Assembly: GCF_011039205.1 (NCBI RefSeq)
Contig: NZ_JAAKEL010000003.1
Span: 186,001 to 250,000 of the forward strand
From: Dysgonomonas sp. ZJ279
GTDB taxonomy: Bacteria > Bacteroidota > Bacteroidia > Bacteroidales > Dysgonomonadaceae
DNA length: 64,000 nucleotides
Reading direction: 5' to 3'
The notes under the pieces are model-generated. The model was not told the DNA's origin. It was given only the letters and a program-made list of their open reading frames with translations, and made no database searches. The position numbers and the translations under genes are program-made. Positions 10,001 through 16,554 of this stretch are shown here, in pieces; within the stretch, counting starts at the first letter, position 1; every line of letters starts with the position of its first letter.

Positions 10001-11563
10001 ATAAGTCTGTGGTCCAAATCCTACAGGCTTCAATAACTTAAGGAATAGTGCCCCAGATCGCGGGTTACTGGCATCGTACCGGTCTACTATATCTGTTGCA
10101 AATTCTCCTACCTGATAAACATTACCGTTCATTTTGTACTCGAAGGCTACAGCCAGAACTTCGTCCGGTTGCAATGCCGATGATAAAGAGACATATCCTA
10201 ATTGGGGATTAAATGTGTATTCGGATTCGTTTAAGAGTCGTGCACTTTCTACTTGTTCATAATCTAATCCACTTTCTATGAATCCGTTGAATATAGCATT
10301 GACTTGACTGATATTACGTGCTGCCGAATAGGGGGCAGTGGTAACGGTTGAGTATAGATTATTAGCTCCATTATCAGGTACGTCAGGTGCTCCGATTGTT
10401 GGAGTCCATCTTGTAGGATTTTTTATTACTTTGTGTTCAGCAATATCAGCAAAACCAACGATGTTACGCGCTTGAGTGAAATCACTTCGCTTGTTGGTAA
10501 CCCAAACTTCGAGGTGTGTAATTGTTATCGGCGATAACACAAAAGGAATCTTGCTCATCGCTTTATCATAGTTATCCCGGAAATAATGTGCTAAAAAGAA
10601 ATGGCGGCTTTCATCGTATTGGTCTACATTAAACTCAAAACTATTTGTTTGCACACCACCGTTTGCACTGATCGATTTTGATTGTGATTCTTGTTGTGAG
10701 ACAAGTGTATTTACGCGTAATTTTCCGAATTGAAGTTCTGTTTGTATCCCGAATAATGCAGTGTTGCCTCCAATAAGGGAATTTGTTGTGGCCATACTTA
10801 CATTCCCAGCTTCGATGTGTTTTATTATTTCATCCTCTTTACCATCGTAACCAAGCTTTATTCTTTTAGAGTCGAAATCAAACATCGACTTTGTATCGTA
10901 GTTCATGCCGAAATTTACTTTTTCACCTACAGATGCCGATACATTCATCTGTATATCTTCTTTGAAATCGAAAGCTGTTCTGCTCCTGTTTCGCTCTGCT
11001 AATGTAGGATTATCATTGTAAGTATGCCTAAAGCCCATCGATGTTTCTACATAGCCTTGCGTCTTTATCTTTACTCCTCCCGGACCGAATAATCTTTCAG
11101 CAGGACCAATATTTATTTTTATGTCTTTTAATGAAAATTCTCCATCATCAACGCTTTTGCCGTCTTCGCTAAGCGCATTCTTCCTTCTGAAATAATCTGC
11201 CATAGACTGTTTCAAGCTATGATTCATATATTCGTCGGCACTTAACGAAAAAGGAGTCGATATAATTTGATCCCCTACTTTGGTGCGGATAATGTAATAT
11301 TTTGAATCTATATCGTAATCGACACGAGTTTGGACATTCGATGGATCTTTGAGATCGATAGGAGACTTATTATTGAGATCGTCGTACGTAGATATCTGAG
11401 TTTTTTTTACAGGGAATCGTGGTGCAGTATCGTTTGATGGGATGGCGAAAGGTTCTTCGGATAGCAATAAAGAAGTATCCACCCTGCCGGAAATGCCGGA
11501 GAGCAAACTAATAGAGCTTATTGAGAGCGTAATTATAAGTAAATATTTAATGTACCTTTTCAA
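4064..11563 (-). CDS. sprA: Type IX secretion outer-membrane translocon SprA/Sov
   Basis: A 2,499-residue protein, the size expected of SprA (Flavobacterium) or Sov (Porphyromonas), the giant outer-membrane beta-barrel that moves proteins with C-terminal secretion signals across the outer membrane in type IX secretion. The N-terminus carries a signal peptide (YIKYLLIITLSISSISLLSG). The rest is a mosaic of beta-strand-rich, Tyr/Asn/Asp-rich segments with few cysteines and ends in an aromatic-rich strand (GISLKFTLIQ). The family often sits next to ruvA, as here: ruvA ends 15 bp upstream, so both are probably co-transcribed. No other type IX genes (porV, gldK-N, porT) are in this window. The frame is unbroken over 7.5 kb. 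Confidence 0.93.
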   Translation of the reverse strand: MKRYIKYLLIITLSISSISLLSGISGRVDTSLLLSEEPFAIPSNDTAPRFPVKKTQISTYDDLNNKSPIDLKDPSNVQTRVDYDIDSKYYIIRTKVGDQIISTPFSLSADEYMNHSLKQSMADYFRRKNALSEDGKSVDDGEFSLKDIKINIGPAERLFGPGGVKIKTQGYVETSMGFRHTYNDNPTLAERNRSRTAFDFKEDIQMNVSASVGEKVNFGMNYDTKSMFDFDSKRIKLGYDGKEDEIIKHIEAGNVSMATTNSLIGGNTALFGIQTELQFGKLRVNTLVSQQESQSKSISANGGVQTNSFEFNVDQYDESRHFFLAHYFRDNYDKAMSKIPFVLSPITITHLEVWVTNKRSDFTQARNIVGFADIAEHKVIKNPTRWTPTIGAPDVPDNGANNLYSTVTTAPYSAARNISQVNAIFNGFIESGLDYEQVESARLLNESEYTFNPQLGYVSLSSALQPDEVLAVAFEYKMNGNVYQVGEFATDIVDRYDASNPRSGALFLKLLKPVGFGPQTYTWDLMMKNVYSIGATNIQKDKFRMNISYQSDSIGTFINYLPEGDIRNQLLLRVMNLDRLDVRDNRNPDGIFDYIDGFTIRSENGRIYFPVVEPFGSHLRKEINNPAIADRYVYQELYDSTKTIAQQIAEKNKFKISGSYRGSASNSDINLNATNVPQGSVKVTAGTVTLTEGVDYIVDYMSGIVTIINQNILDTNTPIQISLEDRTFSMERKTLLGLNLSYDISKNFNVGGTIMHLSERPLTMKTELGNESVKNTLWGLNTSYRTESQWLTNLVDKLPFVNATQPSQITFNGEFAQMIAGHYENRDLGAHSYLDDFETSESRIDIKSPFGWTLASTPADKSGDALFPEALLNDDVRYGMNRAMMSWYMIDGIFTRRNSSLTPLHIKNDKDQLSDHFVREIYLSEIYPNRDVPFNEAATIPTLNLSYYPNERGQYNLDATNINSDGNLLNPKKRWAGITRKMDVRDFESANIEYIEFWLMDPFVYNDTAAVKNNGGDLYINLGEISEDVLKDGKKFYENGLPINDDPTAYTTTAWGKVPTRQSTVYAFDDSAGDSGRKKQDVGLNGLSAEEETTFGAYRDYLEALRSKLSPSALEAMQNDQFSPLNSPSKDKYHFYRSSDYDRDEVSIIDRYKFYNGTEGNSPTTSGSDESFATSARVLPDVEDIDQDNTMNGNETYFQYKLRLTPDSMKVGKNHIINSREVTVPLRNGTPGTVTWYQFKVPVRQYDKKIGNIPDFRSIRFMRMFLTGFDQTTFLRFGTFQLVRGDWRIYEQTLNKNDIPEGNGAVVISTVNIEENSDRKPVNYVLPPGLTRELDPDQTQLTRENEQALSLQILDLESGDARAVYKKASYDFRRHKRLQLFTHAEALVGDNTLAYGELTVFIRLGTDYKNNYYEYEIPLTITPPSSDYRSNSITDQYAVWPQDNMFDFKLDILKDLKLKRNKEKRKEGSNISFTKVYSDYDPDKPNNRVSIIGNPSLSDVQIIMIGVRNNSRLNKSGEVWVNELRLTDFNEEGGWAAQGNLNIALSDLGTINLSGRKETVGFGALDQSLMERRLDDYYMYDVTANVELGRFLPEKAKVSIPFYYAYSNQTTTPKYDPFDQDVTLKESLSIVDSKIEKDSIKSLSQEKTTTRSVSLNNIRVNIQSKTPMPYDPANFSLGYTFNQTEFKNPTTVYDVSKNYKATFAYSYSPLMKTWEPFKNSKSKSGSAKFAKSIGFNYLPSNIAFNSNMTRYYTETLLRDVDNYTIGENANQNQFLAWSQSFYWDRDFNINWDLTRNLKVAFQSGTRAEIEEPYLQVNKRLNRDDYDIWKDSVMQSIRDLGNPLSYKQIARVTYQLPFRNIPAMDWVTTNLTYTSAYQWDRGADIDSVEIGNTINNNITIDINNRFNLVSLYNKSGFLKRVNERFDSRRRAQSPSQQRREQNKEAQRRRFTQEVTLRTDTTITITHGLGTKNIELVAKKDGRPYNIKFKKIDENSIRINNKDSATVQINIVNKIKEPGEGIWKDIAEYSARGLMSFRSIGINYSRRKETFISGYSPHVGDAFGQKNTEYGLAPGLGFAFGFEGGDDFIKKSLDREWLVINSDNILPAVYNNSNKLEIRAQLEPFKGMKIELNANRENNERSEILYMFEGSPRTLGGSFSMTTIGLSTTLRNSSAKNGYQSDAFDRFLANRTIIRNRLESKYDGLPYPTGGFMTDKPGFIGEKYSAENNLVNINSGDVLIPAFLAAYTGQNANSVTLSAFPSLLSMLPNWTISYDGLSEIPAIKEKFRSIRFNHSYSCFYQVGSFNSFATWQQVDDDLGFIRDVLTGNPVPSSPYNIASVGISEIFNPLFGVEGILNNNMSINSQFNNMRTLNLNMASYQIIESIQKEIVVGFGYRIDEFNRVIGLTSKSSKDFNNDLNIKADVSHKTSQALIRNIQEQFTQATSGTTTVTLKLSADYTLSRSLTLRAFFDRIMNNPLISSTGYPTTNTNFGISLKFTLIQ

Positions 11564-11578
11564 CCCAATAAACGGTGA

Positions 11579-12160
11579 TTATAGCATTTTTAATGCCAGC
11601 TTGATAACTTGTTCTACACTACTATCTGATTTATCTTTTAATATCTTAACCACAACCTTTTGAGATGCCTGTTGTGAAAAACCTAGCATAACCAGAGCTG
11701 CGATGGCTTCTTCGCTGACCGGGCTCGAAGATGCATACATGGCAACTTGGTCTGTTCCGGTTGTTTTTATTTTGTCTTTCAAATCAATAATTACACGTTG
11801 AGCCGTTTTCATCCCGATTCCTTTTACCATTTTCAGCATATCGGCATTACCCGATGCTATTACTGAGGTAAGTTCTTGTGGATTCATTGACGACAAAATC
11901 ATCCGTGCGGTGCTTGCCCCTATACCCGATACACTGATTAGGAGGGTAAATAATTCGCGTTCATGCTTCTCGAAGAAACCGAACAGTTGGTAGGCATCTT
12001 CTCTGATAGCCTCATGAATGTACAGTTTTGCATTTTTTTGGCCCGAAAGGCAGGTATATGTATTGAGAGATATATTGATGAAATAACCAATACCGTATGC
12101 CTCCAAACTCACAGATGCAGGCGTTAGCTCCGCAACTTCTCCTTTTATATAATCAATCAT
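11579..12160 (-). CDS. ruvA: Holliday junction branch migration protein RuvA
   Basis: DNA-binding subunit of the RuvAB motor that moves Holliday junctions during recombination and repair. From the ATG at 12158-12160 it has 193 residues and begins [14 protein letters not shown], the normal RuvA start. A TTG codon further upstream (12202) would add 14 residues that do not fit the family. It has an N-terminal OB-fold (1 to about 65), two helix-hairpin-helix motifs ([13 protein letters not shown] and [13 protein letters not shown]), and a C-terminal three-helix domain that contacts RuvB ([13 protein letters not shown]). It is 15 bp upstream of sprA. ruvB and ruvC are not nearby. Confidence 0.95.
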   Translation of the reverse strand: MIDYIKGEVAELTPASVSLEAYGIGYFINISLNTYTCLSGQKNAKLYIHEAIREDAYQLFGFFEKHERELFTLLISVSGIGASTARMILSSMNPQELTSVIASGNADMLKMVKGIGMKTAQRVIIDLKDKIKTTGTDQVAMYASSSPVSEEAIAALVMLGFSQQASQKVVVKILKDKSDSSVEQVIKLALKML

Positions 12161-12201
12161 GGTGAATCTAAATCTTAAACCTAATTTATTACTTTTGAAC
12201 A

Positions 12202-12209
12202 CAAAGATA
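12202..12209 (-). promoter_or_regulatory. Candidate -7 box (TATCTTTG) for ruvA-sprA
   Basis: The minus strand reads TATCTTTG, a full match to TAnnTTTG, 42 bp before the chosen ruvA ATG. It overlaps the alternative TTG start codon, which supports rejecting that start. A clear -33 element is not visible. Confidence 0.45.
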
Positions 12210-12255
12210 AAGCTATCACTGTATGGGTTAGTGTAGCTTTAATTATTTATTGTTC

Positions 12256-12351
12256 TTAATTATAACGCCTAAATACTAAAAAAAGTATAATAATTAATGT
12301 AAAAGTACGGATATTATAGCTTTTATTCAATATTTTATAACACTTAATGAG
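12256..12351. repeat. Left copy of ~96-bp direct repeat bracketing a membrane protein gene
   Basis: Begins TTAATTATAACGC and ends CTTAATGAG. It aligns with 14245-14339 in the same orientation at roughly 80-85% identity by eye, with one single-base gap; the 3' third (TTTTATTCAATATTTTATAAC) is almost identical. It fills most of the ~310-bp gap between ruvA and the 12473-14158 gene, where I see no convincing gene. An open frame through it (12256-12501) looks accidental. Confidence 0.75.
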
Positions 12352-12472
12352 TTTTATAAGTTGTAGTGCTATTCCTTCTTCTTTTTGGAAGGGTTGTTTA
12401 TGATTAGATGTATTAGGATAATATATCAATATCATAGTGCTTTTTTGAGAAAGATAGCTTATTCTGTCTTTT

Positions 12473-14158
12473 TTATCGCCTTTTATAAACTGTCCATCCA
12501 ATAAGAATTAAGAAACTTAATGTGGAAACGATAGTACTGATAGTCTGTATTAGTGTGCCTTTGTACGATCCTTTTATTTTTTGACTGGTTGCATTAGGGG
12601 ATATTTCTATTTGTACCAACCCATTGTTGCTTTGGCTGATAGGTAAATATGCTCCGTTTTGTTTTTCAAATCTATATCCCTTGTAATATAATAGGGGTAA
12701 TTCTATAAAATCTTTGTTTGTATTTGTAATAGAAAAGCTTATATCTCCTCTGTTTTTTATGTAATTATTTATTTCAGTATCAGCGTTAAGAACTTTTGGG
12801 AATGAATTAGACTCTTGAAAAATATAATTTAAGTCATTTAAATTGCTTGGCACATATTCCGAACCCACATATCTAAATGTTTTGGCATTATAGCGATAAT
12901 CGAGCTTCTCAAAATCTTTTTTGTATTCGGTATATTGATCACTTTCGGATTTTATAATGAACAAACTGGTGATTATAATAAATCCGACTATAACATATGA
13001 GCGGTGGTAAGATAAATTAAGATTGTCGATAACAGTACCTATGTAAATAGAGGACCCAATTGAAAAACATAAAACGGATAAAGAATATATTCTCCATGTA
13101 AATTGCAGCGAATTTAGAAAAATGAAGGGAGGAAAATTCCAAGGAACACCTTTTAATGTCATTAAAATAAAAAATATACCTATACCTGTTAGTATGTCTG
13201 CTAGGCGGATAATTTTGCTGTTTCCTTTAATATATAAGCGCATAGCTAAAGAAAATGTAATAATTACCCCTATGGAAAATTCGGGTATAGTATCGAGAGC
13301 AGTTGTACCTCTATACATAAATTCGATCAACTTAGAAAATGTATATATACCTTGCAGTTGAGGTAGTATGACACCTGAGGTTTGGAAATAATACGTGTTG
13401 GCGAAATATTGCTCTAAAAAAGGGAATAAAAATATGGCACTAAGTAAAATAGTTGCGACACTAGCATATAACAGATACAGGAGTCTTTTAGGTTCTTTTA
13501 TAATTTTTTTTATATACAACAATCCTATAAGGCTTAAGAATACAGTAATCAAAAGAGTAGATAACATGTGAGTGAAGAGAACCAGAGTGTATCCGATGCT
13601 CAATATAGCCCATCTTTTTACATTTCCTATTATTATTTCATAGAAGCCCCAAAAAACAATTGGGACGAATGCGAAAGCCAGAGGTTCCGAAATAGAAGCA
13701 TTTATTAATAAACGATAGCGGAAATAAGCACTAAACCCGAATAAAATGGCTGCAATGAGAGCCATTATGTGATTGGATGTTATTTTCCTCATTACTATAT
13801 ACATGAAAGTAGCAGATAAGAACATGGTTGTGAATATGAGTGCTTTGTATCCTATATAGATATTTGATATGAGTGCTATGAGAGCAAAAGGTATCAGCGT
13901 GATATCACAATAAAAGGCTTTTAGAAAATAGCCAAAGCCATTGAGACCATTATAATTTATGTACCAAGGGTAATTGCCATTTTCGATAGCCAGCATTAGT
14001 TCAGTAAACCGTTCTAAATGAAAGGGAGTATCTTTTGCTAAATGTAATTGGGAAATGTATGTCATTGTAAAAAAAGACATTGCAAAAAATATGATAATGG
14101 CTATATAAGAATCAATTTTGCTTGAATGTTTTAGAGAAAAATTGAGGCTATTGTTCAT
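12473..14158 (-). CDS. Polytopic membrane protein, GT-C glycosyltransferase-like
   Basis: A 561-residue protein with about eleven to twelve hydrophobic spans and one C-terminal span (about 535-557), separated by a soluble stretch (about 430-520). After the first span the acidic motif KDTPFHLERFTELML lies in the first outer loop, the place where GT-C glycosyltransferases and YfhO-like proteins keep a catalytic acidic residue. That suggests transfer of a lipid-linked sugar across the membrane, but the similarity is at fold level only and no substrate can be named. Direct repeats lie on both sides, and the gene is transcribed as a single unit. It looks richer in A+T than its neighbours by eye (many ATA, TTA and AAA codons), which together with the repeats could mean acquisition. 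Function unknown. Confidence 0.75.
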   Translation of the reverse strand: MNNSLNFSLKHSSKIDSYIAIIIFFAMSFFTMTYISQLHLAKDTPFHLERFTELMLAIENGNYPWYINYNGLNGFGYFLKAFYCDITLIPFALIALISNIYIGYKALIFTTMFLSATFMYIVMRKITSNHIMALIAAILFGFSAYFRYRLLINASISEPLAFAFVPIVFWGFYEIIIGNVKRWAILSIGYTLVLFTHMLSTLLITVFLSLIGLLYIKKIIKEPKRLLYLLYASVATILLSAIFLFPFLEQYFANTYYFQTSGVILPQLQGIYTFSKLIEFMYRGTTALDTIPEFSIGVIITFSLAMRLYIKGNSKIIRLADILTGIGIFFILMTLKGVPWNFPPFIFLNSLQFTWRIYSLSVLCFSIGSSIYIGTVIDNLNLSYHRSYVIVGFIIITSLFIIKSESDQYTEYKKDFEKLDYRYNAKTFRYVGSEYVPSNLNDLNYIFQESNSFPKVLNADTEINNYIKNRGDISFSITNTNKDFIELPLLYYKGYRFEKQNGAYLPISQSNNGLVQIEISPNATSQKIKGSYKGTLIQTISTIVSTLSFLILIGWTVYKRR

Positions 14159-14244
14159 CGATTTTTGAATTATTGCAAATTTACTTAAAGGTTGTTTGAA
14201 AAATTATTTTGCGATATTTGATATTAGATACCACATAGTAGTTT

Positions 14245-14339
14245 TTAATTATAACGCTCAAATACTGAAAAAGTATAATAAAAAATGTAAAAGTACAGAT
14301 AATCTAAGTTTTATTCAATATTTTATAACGCTTAATGAG
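14245..14339. repeat. Right copy of ~96-bp direct repeat
   Basis: Same orientation as 12256-12351. It lies 86 bp before the start codon of the membrane protein gene, so that gene is enclosed by the two copies. Within each copy the short motif ATAACGC/ATAACRCTTAA occurs near both ends. The rest of the 14159-14447 gap contains no gene that I can support. Confidence 0.75.
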
Positions 14340-14447
14340 CTTGGCTGTTTTATGCATGCTGCGAATAATAAATAAAAGGCTCATCTGCTTGTGATTATAT
14401 TTCGTTTATTTGATGGGTTCGAGCATGTTAACTTAAATATATATATT

Positions 14448-15626
14448 ATGAAAAAAATCTTTTTAACAATTCTGATTGTTTTTTGCGTACTATCACTGCA
14501 TGCGCAAAATCATCCTTTTAATGGTTTGGATATGAATATGGGAACCCTTTCCCGTCTGTCGGATGCGAAGACAAGGTCTATCAGTCCTGAAAATTTCACA
14601 GGCGAAAAAGGTAAGGGAGGGAAGGCCGATCCTGTAAAGGATAAAGACGAAAGGAATAAGGCTAACTCGTGGGCAGCAGCACAAGATTTGGGCATAGGAT
14701 GGAAAGTTAATCCCTTTATCATCGTCAATCCGGGTGAAACTATGACTATTGCAGAGATTGAAGGCCCGGGTGCTATCCAACAAATGTGGATGACTCCTAC
14801 GGGTAACTGGCGCTTTTCTATCTTACGTATCTATTGGGACGACGAAAAAGAACCTTCGGTTGAATGTCCTATAGGTGATTTTTTCGCAAGTGCTTACAAT
14901 CAGTATGCACAATTATCATCTTTGGCGATATGTGTCAATCCGGGCAGCGCTTTTAATTGCTACTGGAAAATGCCATTCAGAAAAAAAGCCCGCATAACAT
15001 TGGAGAACATAAACCATAAAGAAGAAATGCGTCTTTACTATCAAATAAATTATACATTAACAGATGTGCCTGAAGACGAAGGATATTTTCATGCTCAGTT
15101 CAGACGTTCTAACCCCACACAAGGCTCGTTGCATACTCTCGTAGATGGAATAAAAGGAAAAGGACACTATGTAGGCACTTATATGGCATGGCGTGTGAAT
15201 GACAATTGCTGGTGGGGCGAAGGTGAAATCAAGTTTTATATGGATGGTGATAAAGAGTATCCTACTATCTGCGGAACAGGCGCAGAAGATTATTTCTGTG
15301 GATCGTACAATTTCGAAAATAGAAAGACCCGCCAGTATCAAGAATTTACAACGCCTTATGCAGGGATGCATCAGGTAATACGTCCCGATGGGTTATATAA
15401 TGCAGTTACAGCATTCGGTTTGTATCGTTGGCACATACTCGATCCGATACGCTTCGATAAAGATCTGAAAGTGACTATTCAGGATTTGGGATGGAGGCAC
15501 GATTTCAGATATAATAATCAGAAATCGGATATCTCGTCAGTATCTTTCTGGTATCAGTCAGAACCACATGCGAAATTCCCTAAATTGCCAAGTAAAGACG
15601 ATTTAGAAATACCTACATGGCATTAA
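14448..15626 (+). CDS. GH172 family (DUF2961) secreted glycoside hydrolase
   Basis: From the ATG at 14448 the protein has 392 residues and starts with a clear signal peptide (MKKIFLTILIVFCVLSLHAQ). An in-frame GTG at 14391 would only add 19 residues before it. The body matches DUF2961, now GH172: GPGAIQQMWMTP early, then WWGEGEIKFYMDGD, GTGAEDYFCGSYNF and a C-terminal DLGWRHD segment. Characterised GH172 enzymes act on fructofuranosyl or arabinofuranosyl linkages as oligomers with a jelly-roll fold; which one applies here is unknown. It stands alone, with no SusCD pair next to it. An imperfect hairpin element follows it. Confidence 0.88.
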   Translation: MKKIFLTILIVFCVLSLHAQNHPFNGLDMNMGTLSRLSDAKTRSISPENFTGEKGKGGKADPVKDKDERNKANSWAAAQDLGIGWKVNPFIIVNPGETMTIAEIEGPGAIQQMWMTPTGNWRFSILRIYWDDEKEPSVECPIGDFFASAYNQYAQLSSLAICVNPGSAFNCYWKMPFRKKARITLENINHKEEMRLYYQINYTLTDVPEDEGYFHAQFRRSNPTQGSLHTLVDGIKGKGHYVGTYMAWRVNDNCWWGEGEIKFYMDGDKEYPTICGTGAEDYFCGSYNFENRKTRQYQEFTTPYAGMHQVIRPDGLYNAVTAFGLYRWHILDPIRFDKDLKVTIQDLGWRHDFRYNNQKSDISSVSFWYQSEPHAKFPKLPSKDDLEIPTWH

Positions 15627-15689
15627 TCGTTTGATAATGCAGATAGATGCTACAAGAGGGTATGTCACAAGCAACTTTTTGTATGATTC

Positions 15690-15758
15690 TGTCATCCTGA
15701 ATGGAGAGAAGGATCTCTCAATGAAGAGTCAGGATTCTTCACTCCGTTCGGAATGACA
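15690..15758. repeat. Imperfect palindromic TGTCATCC...GGATC element
   Basis: The left arm (15690-15715) and right arm (15732-15758) are inverted copies with six differences, four of which are G-U pairs in RNA. The outer end TGTCAT(C/T)C and inner GGATCT match the perfect palindrome at 54069-54167, so both belong to one family of REP-like intergenic hairpins. It sits between the GH172 gene and the nitroreductase gene and may act as a terminator or RNA stabiliser. Confidence 0.7.
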
Positions 15759-15847
15759 AAAAGGTGTAATACTTTTACAATGTATTTTTACTAATGATAC
15801 ACCCTTTTCTAATTTTATAAGTGACATAATTATTTAGATTACTTTCT

Positions 15848-15855
15848 TATCTTTG
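15848..15855 (+). promoter_or_regulatory. Candidate -7 box (TATCTTTG) for the nitroreductase gene
   Basis: TATCTTTG is 28 bp before the ATG at 15884 and matches TAnnTTTG. The expected -33 TTG is not evident. Confidence 0.45.
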
Positions 15856-15883
15856 TTTTTTACAATAATTCAATATTATTAAT

Positions 15884-16522
15884 ATGAAAATAAAGAAAGT
15901 AGCCAATCCAGCTAATAGTGTGATGGAGAAGCGTACATCTATAAGAAAGTATGATACTTCGGTTAAGATTAAGAGGGAGGAAATGTATAGCATCTTACAG
16001 GATGCAATGACTGCTCCTTCATCATTTAATCTTCAACCTTGGCGTTTTGTTGTCATCGATTCGCCTGCGGGCAAGGAACTAATAAAGCCATATATGCTTT
16101 TTAATCAGGAGCAAGCGGCAACAGCATCTGCTGTAATTGCAGTTTTCGGAGATATGCATAATTTCTCTTATGCAGATGAAATTCTGACTGCCAATGTAGA
16201 TAAAAATCTAATGACAGAAGAGTATAAAGACCAGATGATGGGTATGATGACTAGTTATAGAGCAGACATAACGGACGAGTCTATAAAGAATTCATTGTTG
16301 ATTGATTGTGGATTTGTAACAATGCAACTAATGCTTGCAGCCAAAGGATATGGCTACGATACGAACCCTATTGGAGGATATAAAAGGAAAGAGTTGACAG
16401 AAGCTTTGGGCTTAGACATAAAACGTTATATCCCGGTTCTACTTTTATCGATAGGTAAGGCAGCCGAAGAAGGCAACAATTCTATCCGCTTTTCAGTGGA
16501 AGAAATAACTCAATGGAAATAA
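15884..16522 (+). CDS. Nitroreductase family FMN oxidoreductase
   Basis: A 212-residue flavoprotein of the nitroreductase superfamily, which transfers electrons from NAD(P)H through bound FMN to quinones, nitro compounds or flavin substrates in the cytoplasm. It shows the family opening EKRTSIRKYD (about 15-24), the FMN-contact stretch APSSFNLQPWRFVVID (about 45-60), and the later ALGLDIKRYIPVLLLSIGK. No signal peptide. The physiological substrate cannot be told from sequence. It ends 32 bp before the M3 peptidase gene on the same strand, so the two may be co-transcribed. Confidence 0.9.
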   Translation: MKIKKVANPANSVMEKRTSIRKYDTSVKIKREEMYSILQDAMTAPSSFNLQPWRFVVIDSPAGKELIKPYMLFNQEQAATASAVIAVFGDMHNFSYADEILTANVDKNLMTEEYKDQMMGMMTSYRADITDESIKNSLLIDCGFVTMQLMLAAKGYGYDTNPIGGYKRKELTEALGLDIKRYIPVLLLSIGKAAEEGNNSIRFSVEEITQWK

Positions 16523-16554
16523 TATAGTTATATAAATTAAAATCTAAATATTGT

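Noticed and set aside
4064-11563. Many antisense and alternate-frame open frames inside sprA
   Set aside because: They are all shadows of the 7.5-kb sprA frame, lack family motifs and overlap it fully.
12256-12501. 81-codon open frame overlapping the end of the 12473-14158 gene
   Set aside because: It runs through the direct repeat and low-complexity A+T-rich DNA, has no recognisable domain and overlaps a better gene.
14391-14447. Upstream GTG start for the GH172 gene
   Set aside because: It adds 19 residues before a complete signal peptide that begins at the ATG at 14448.
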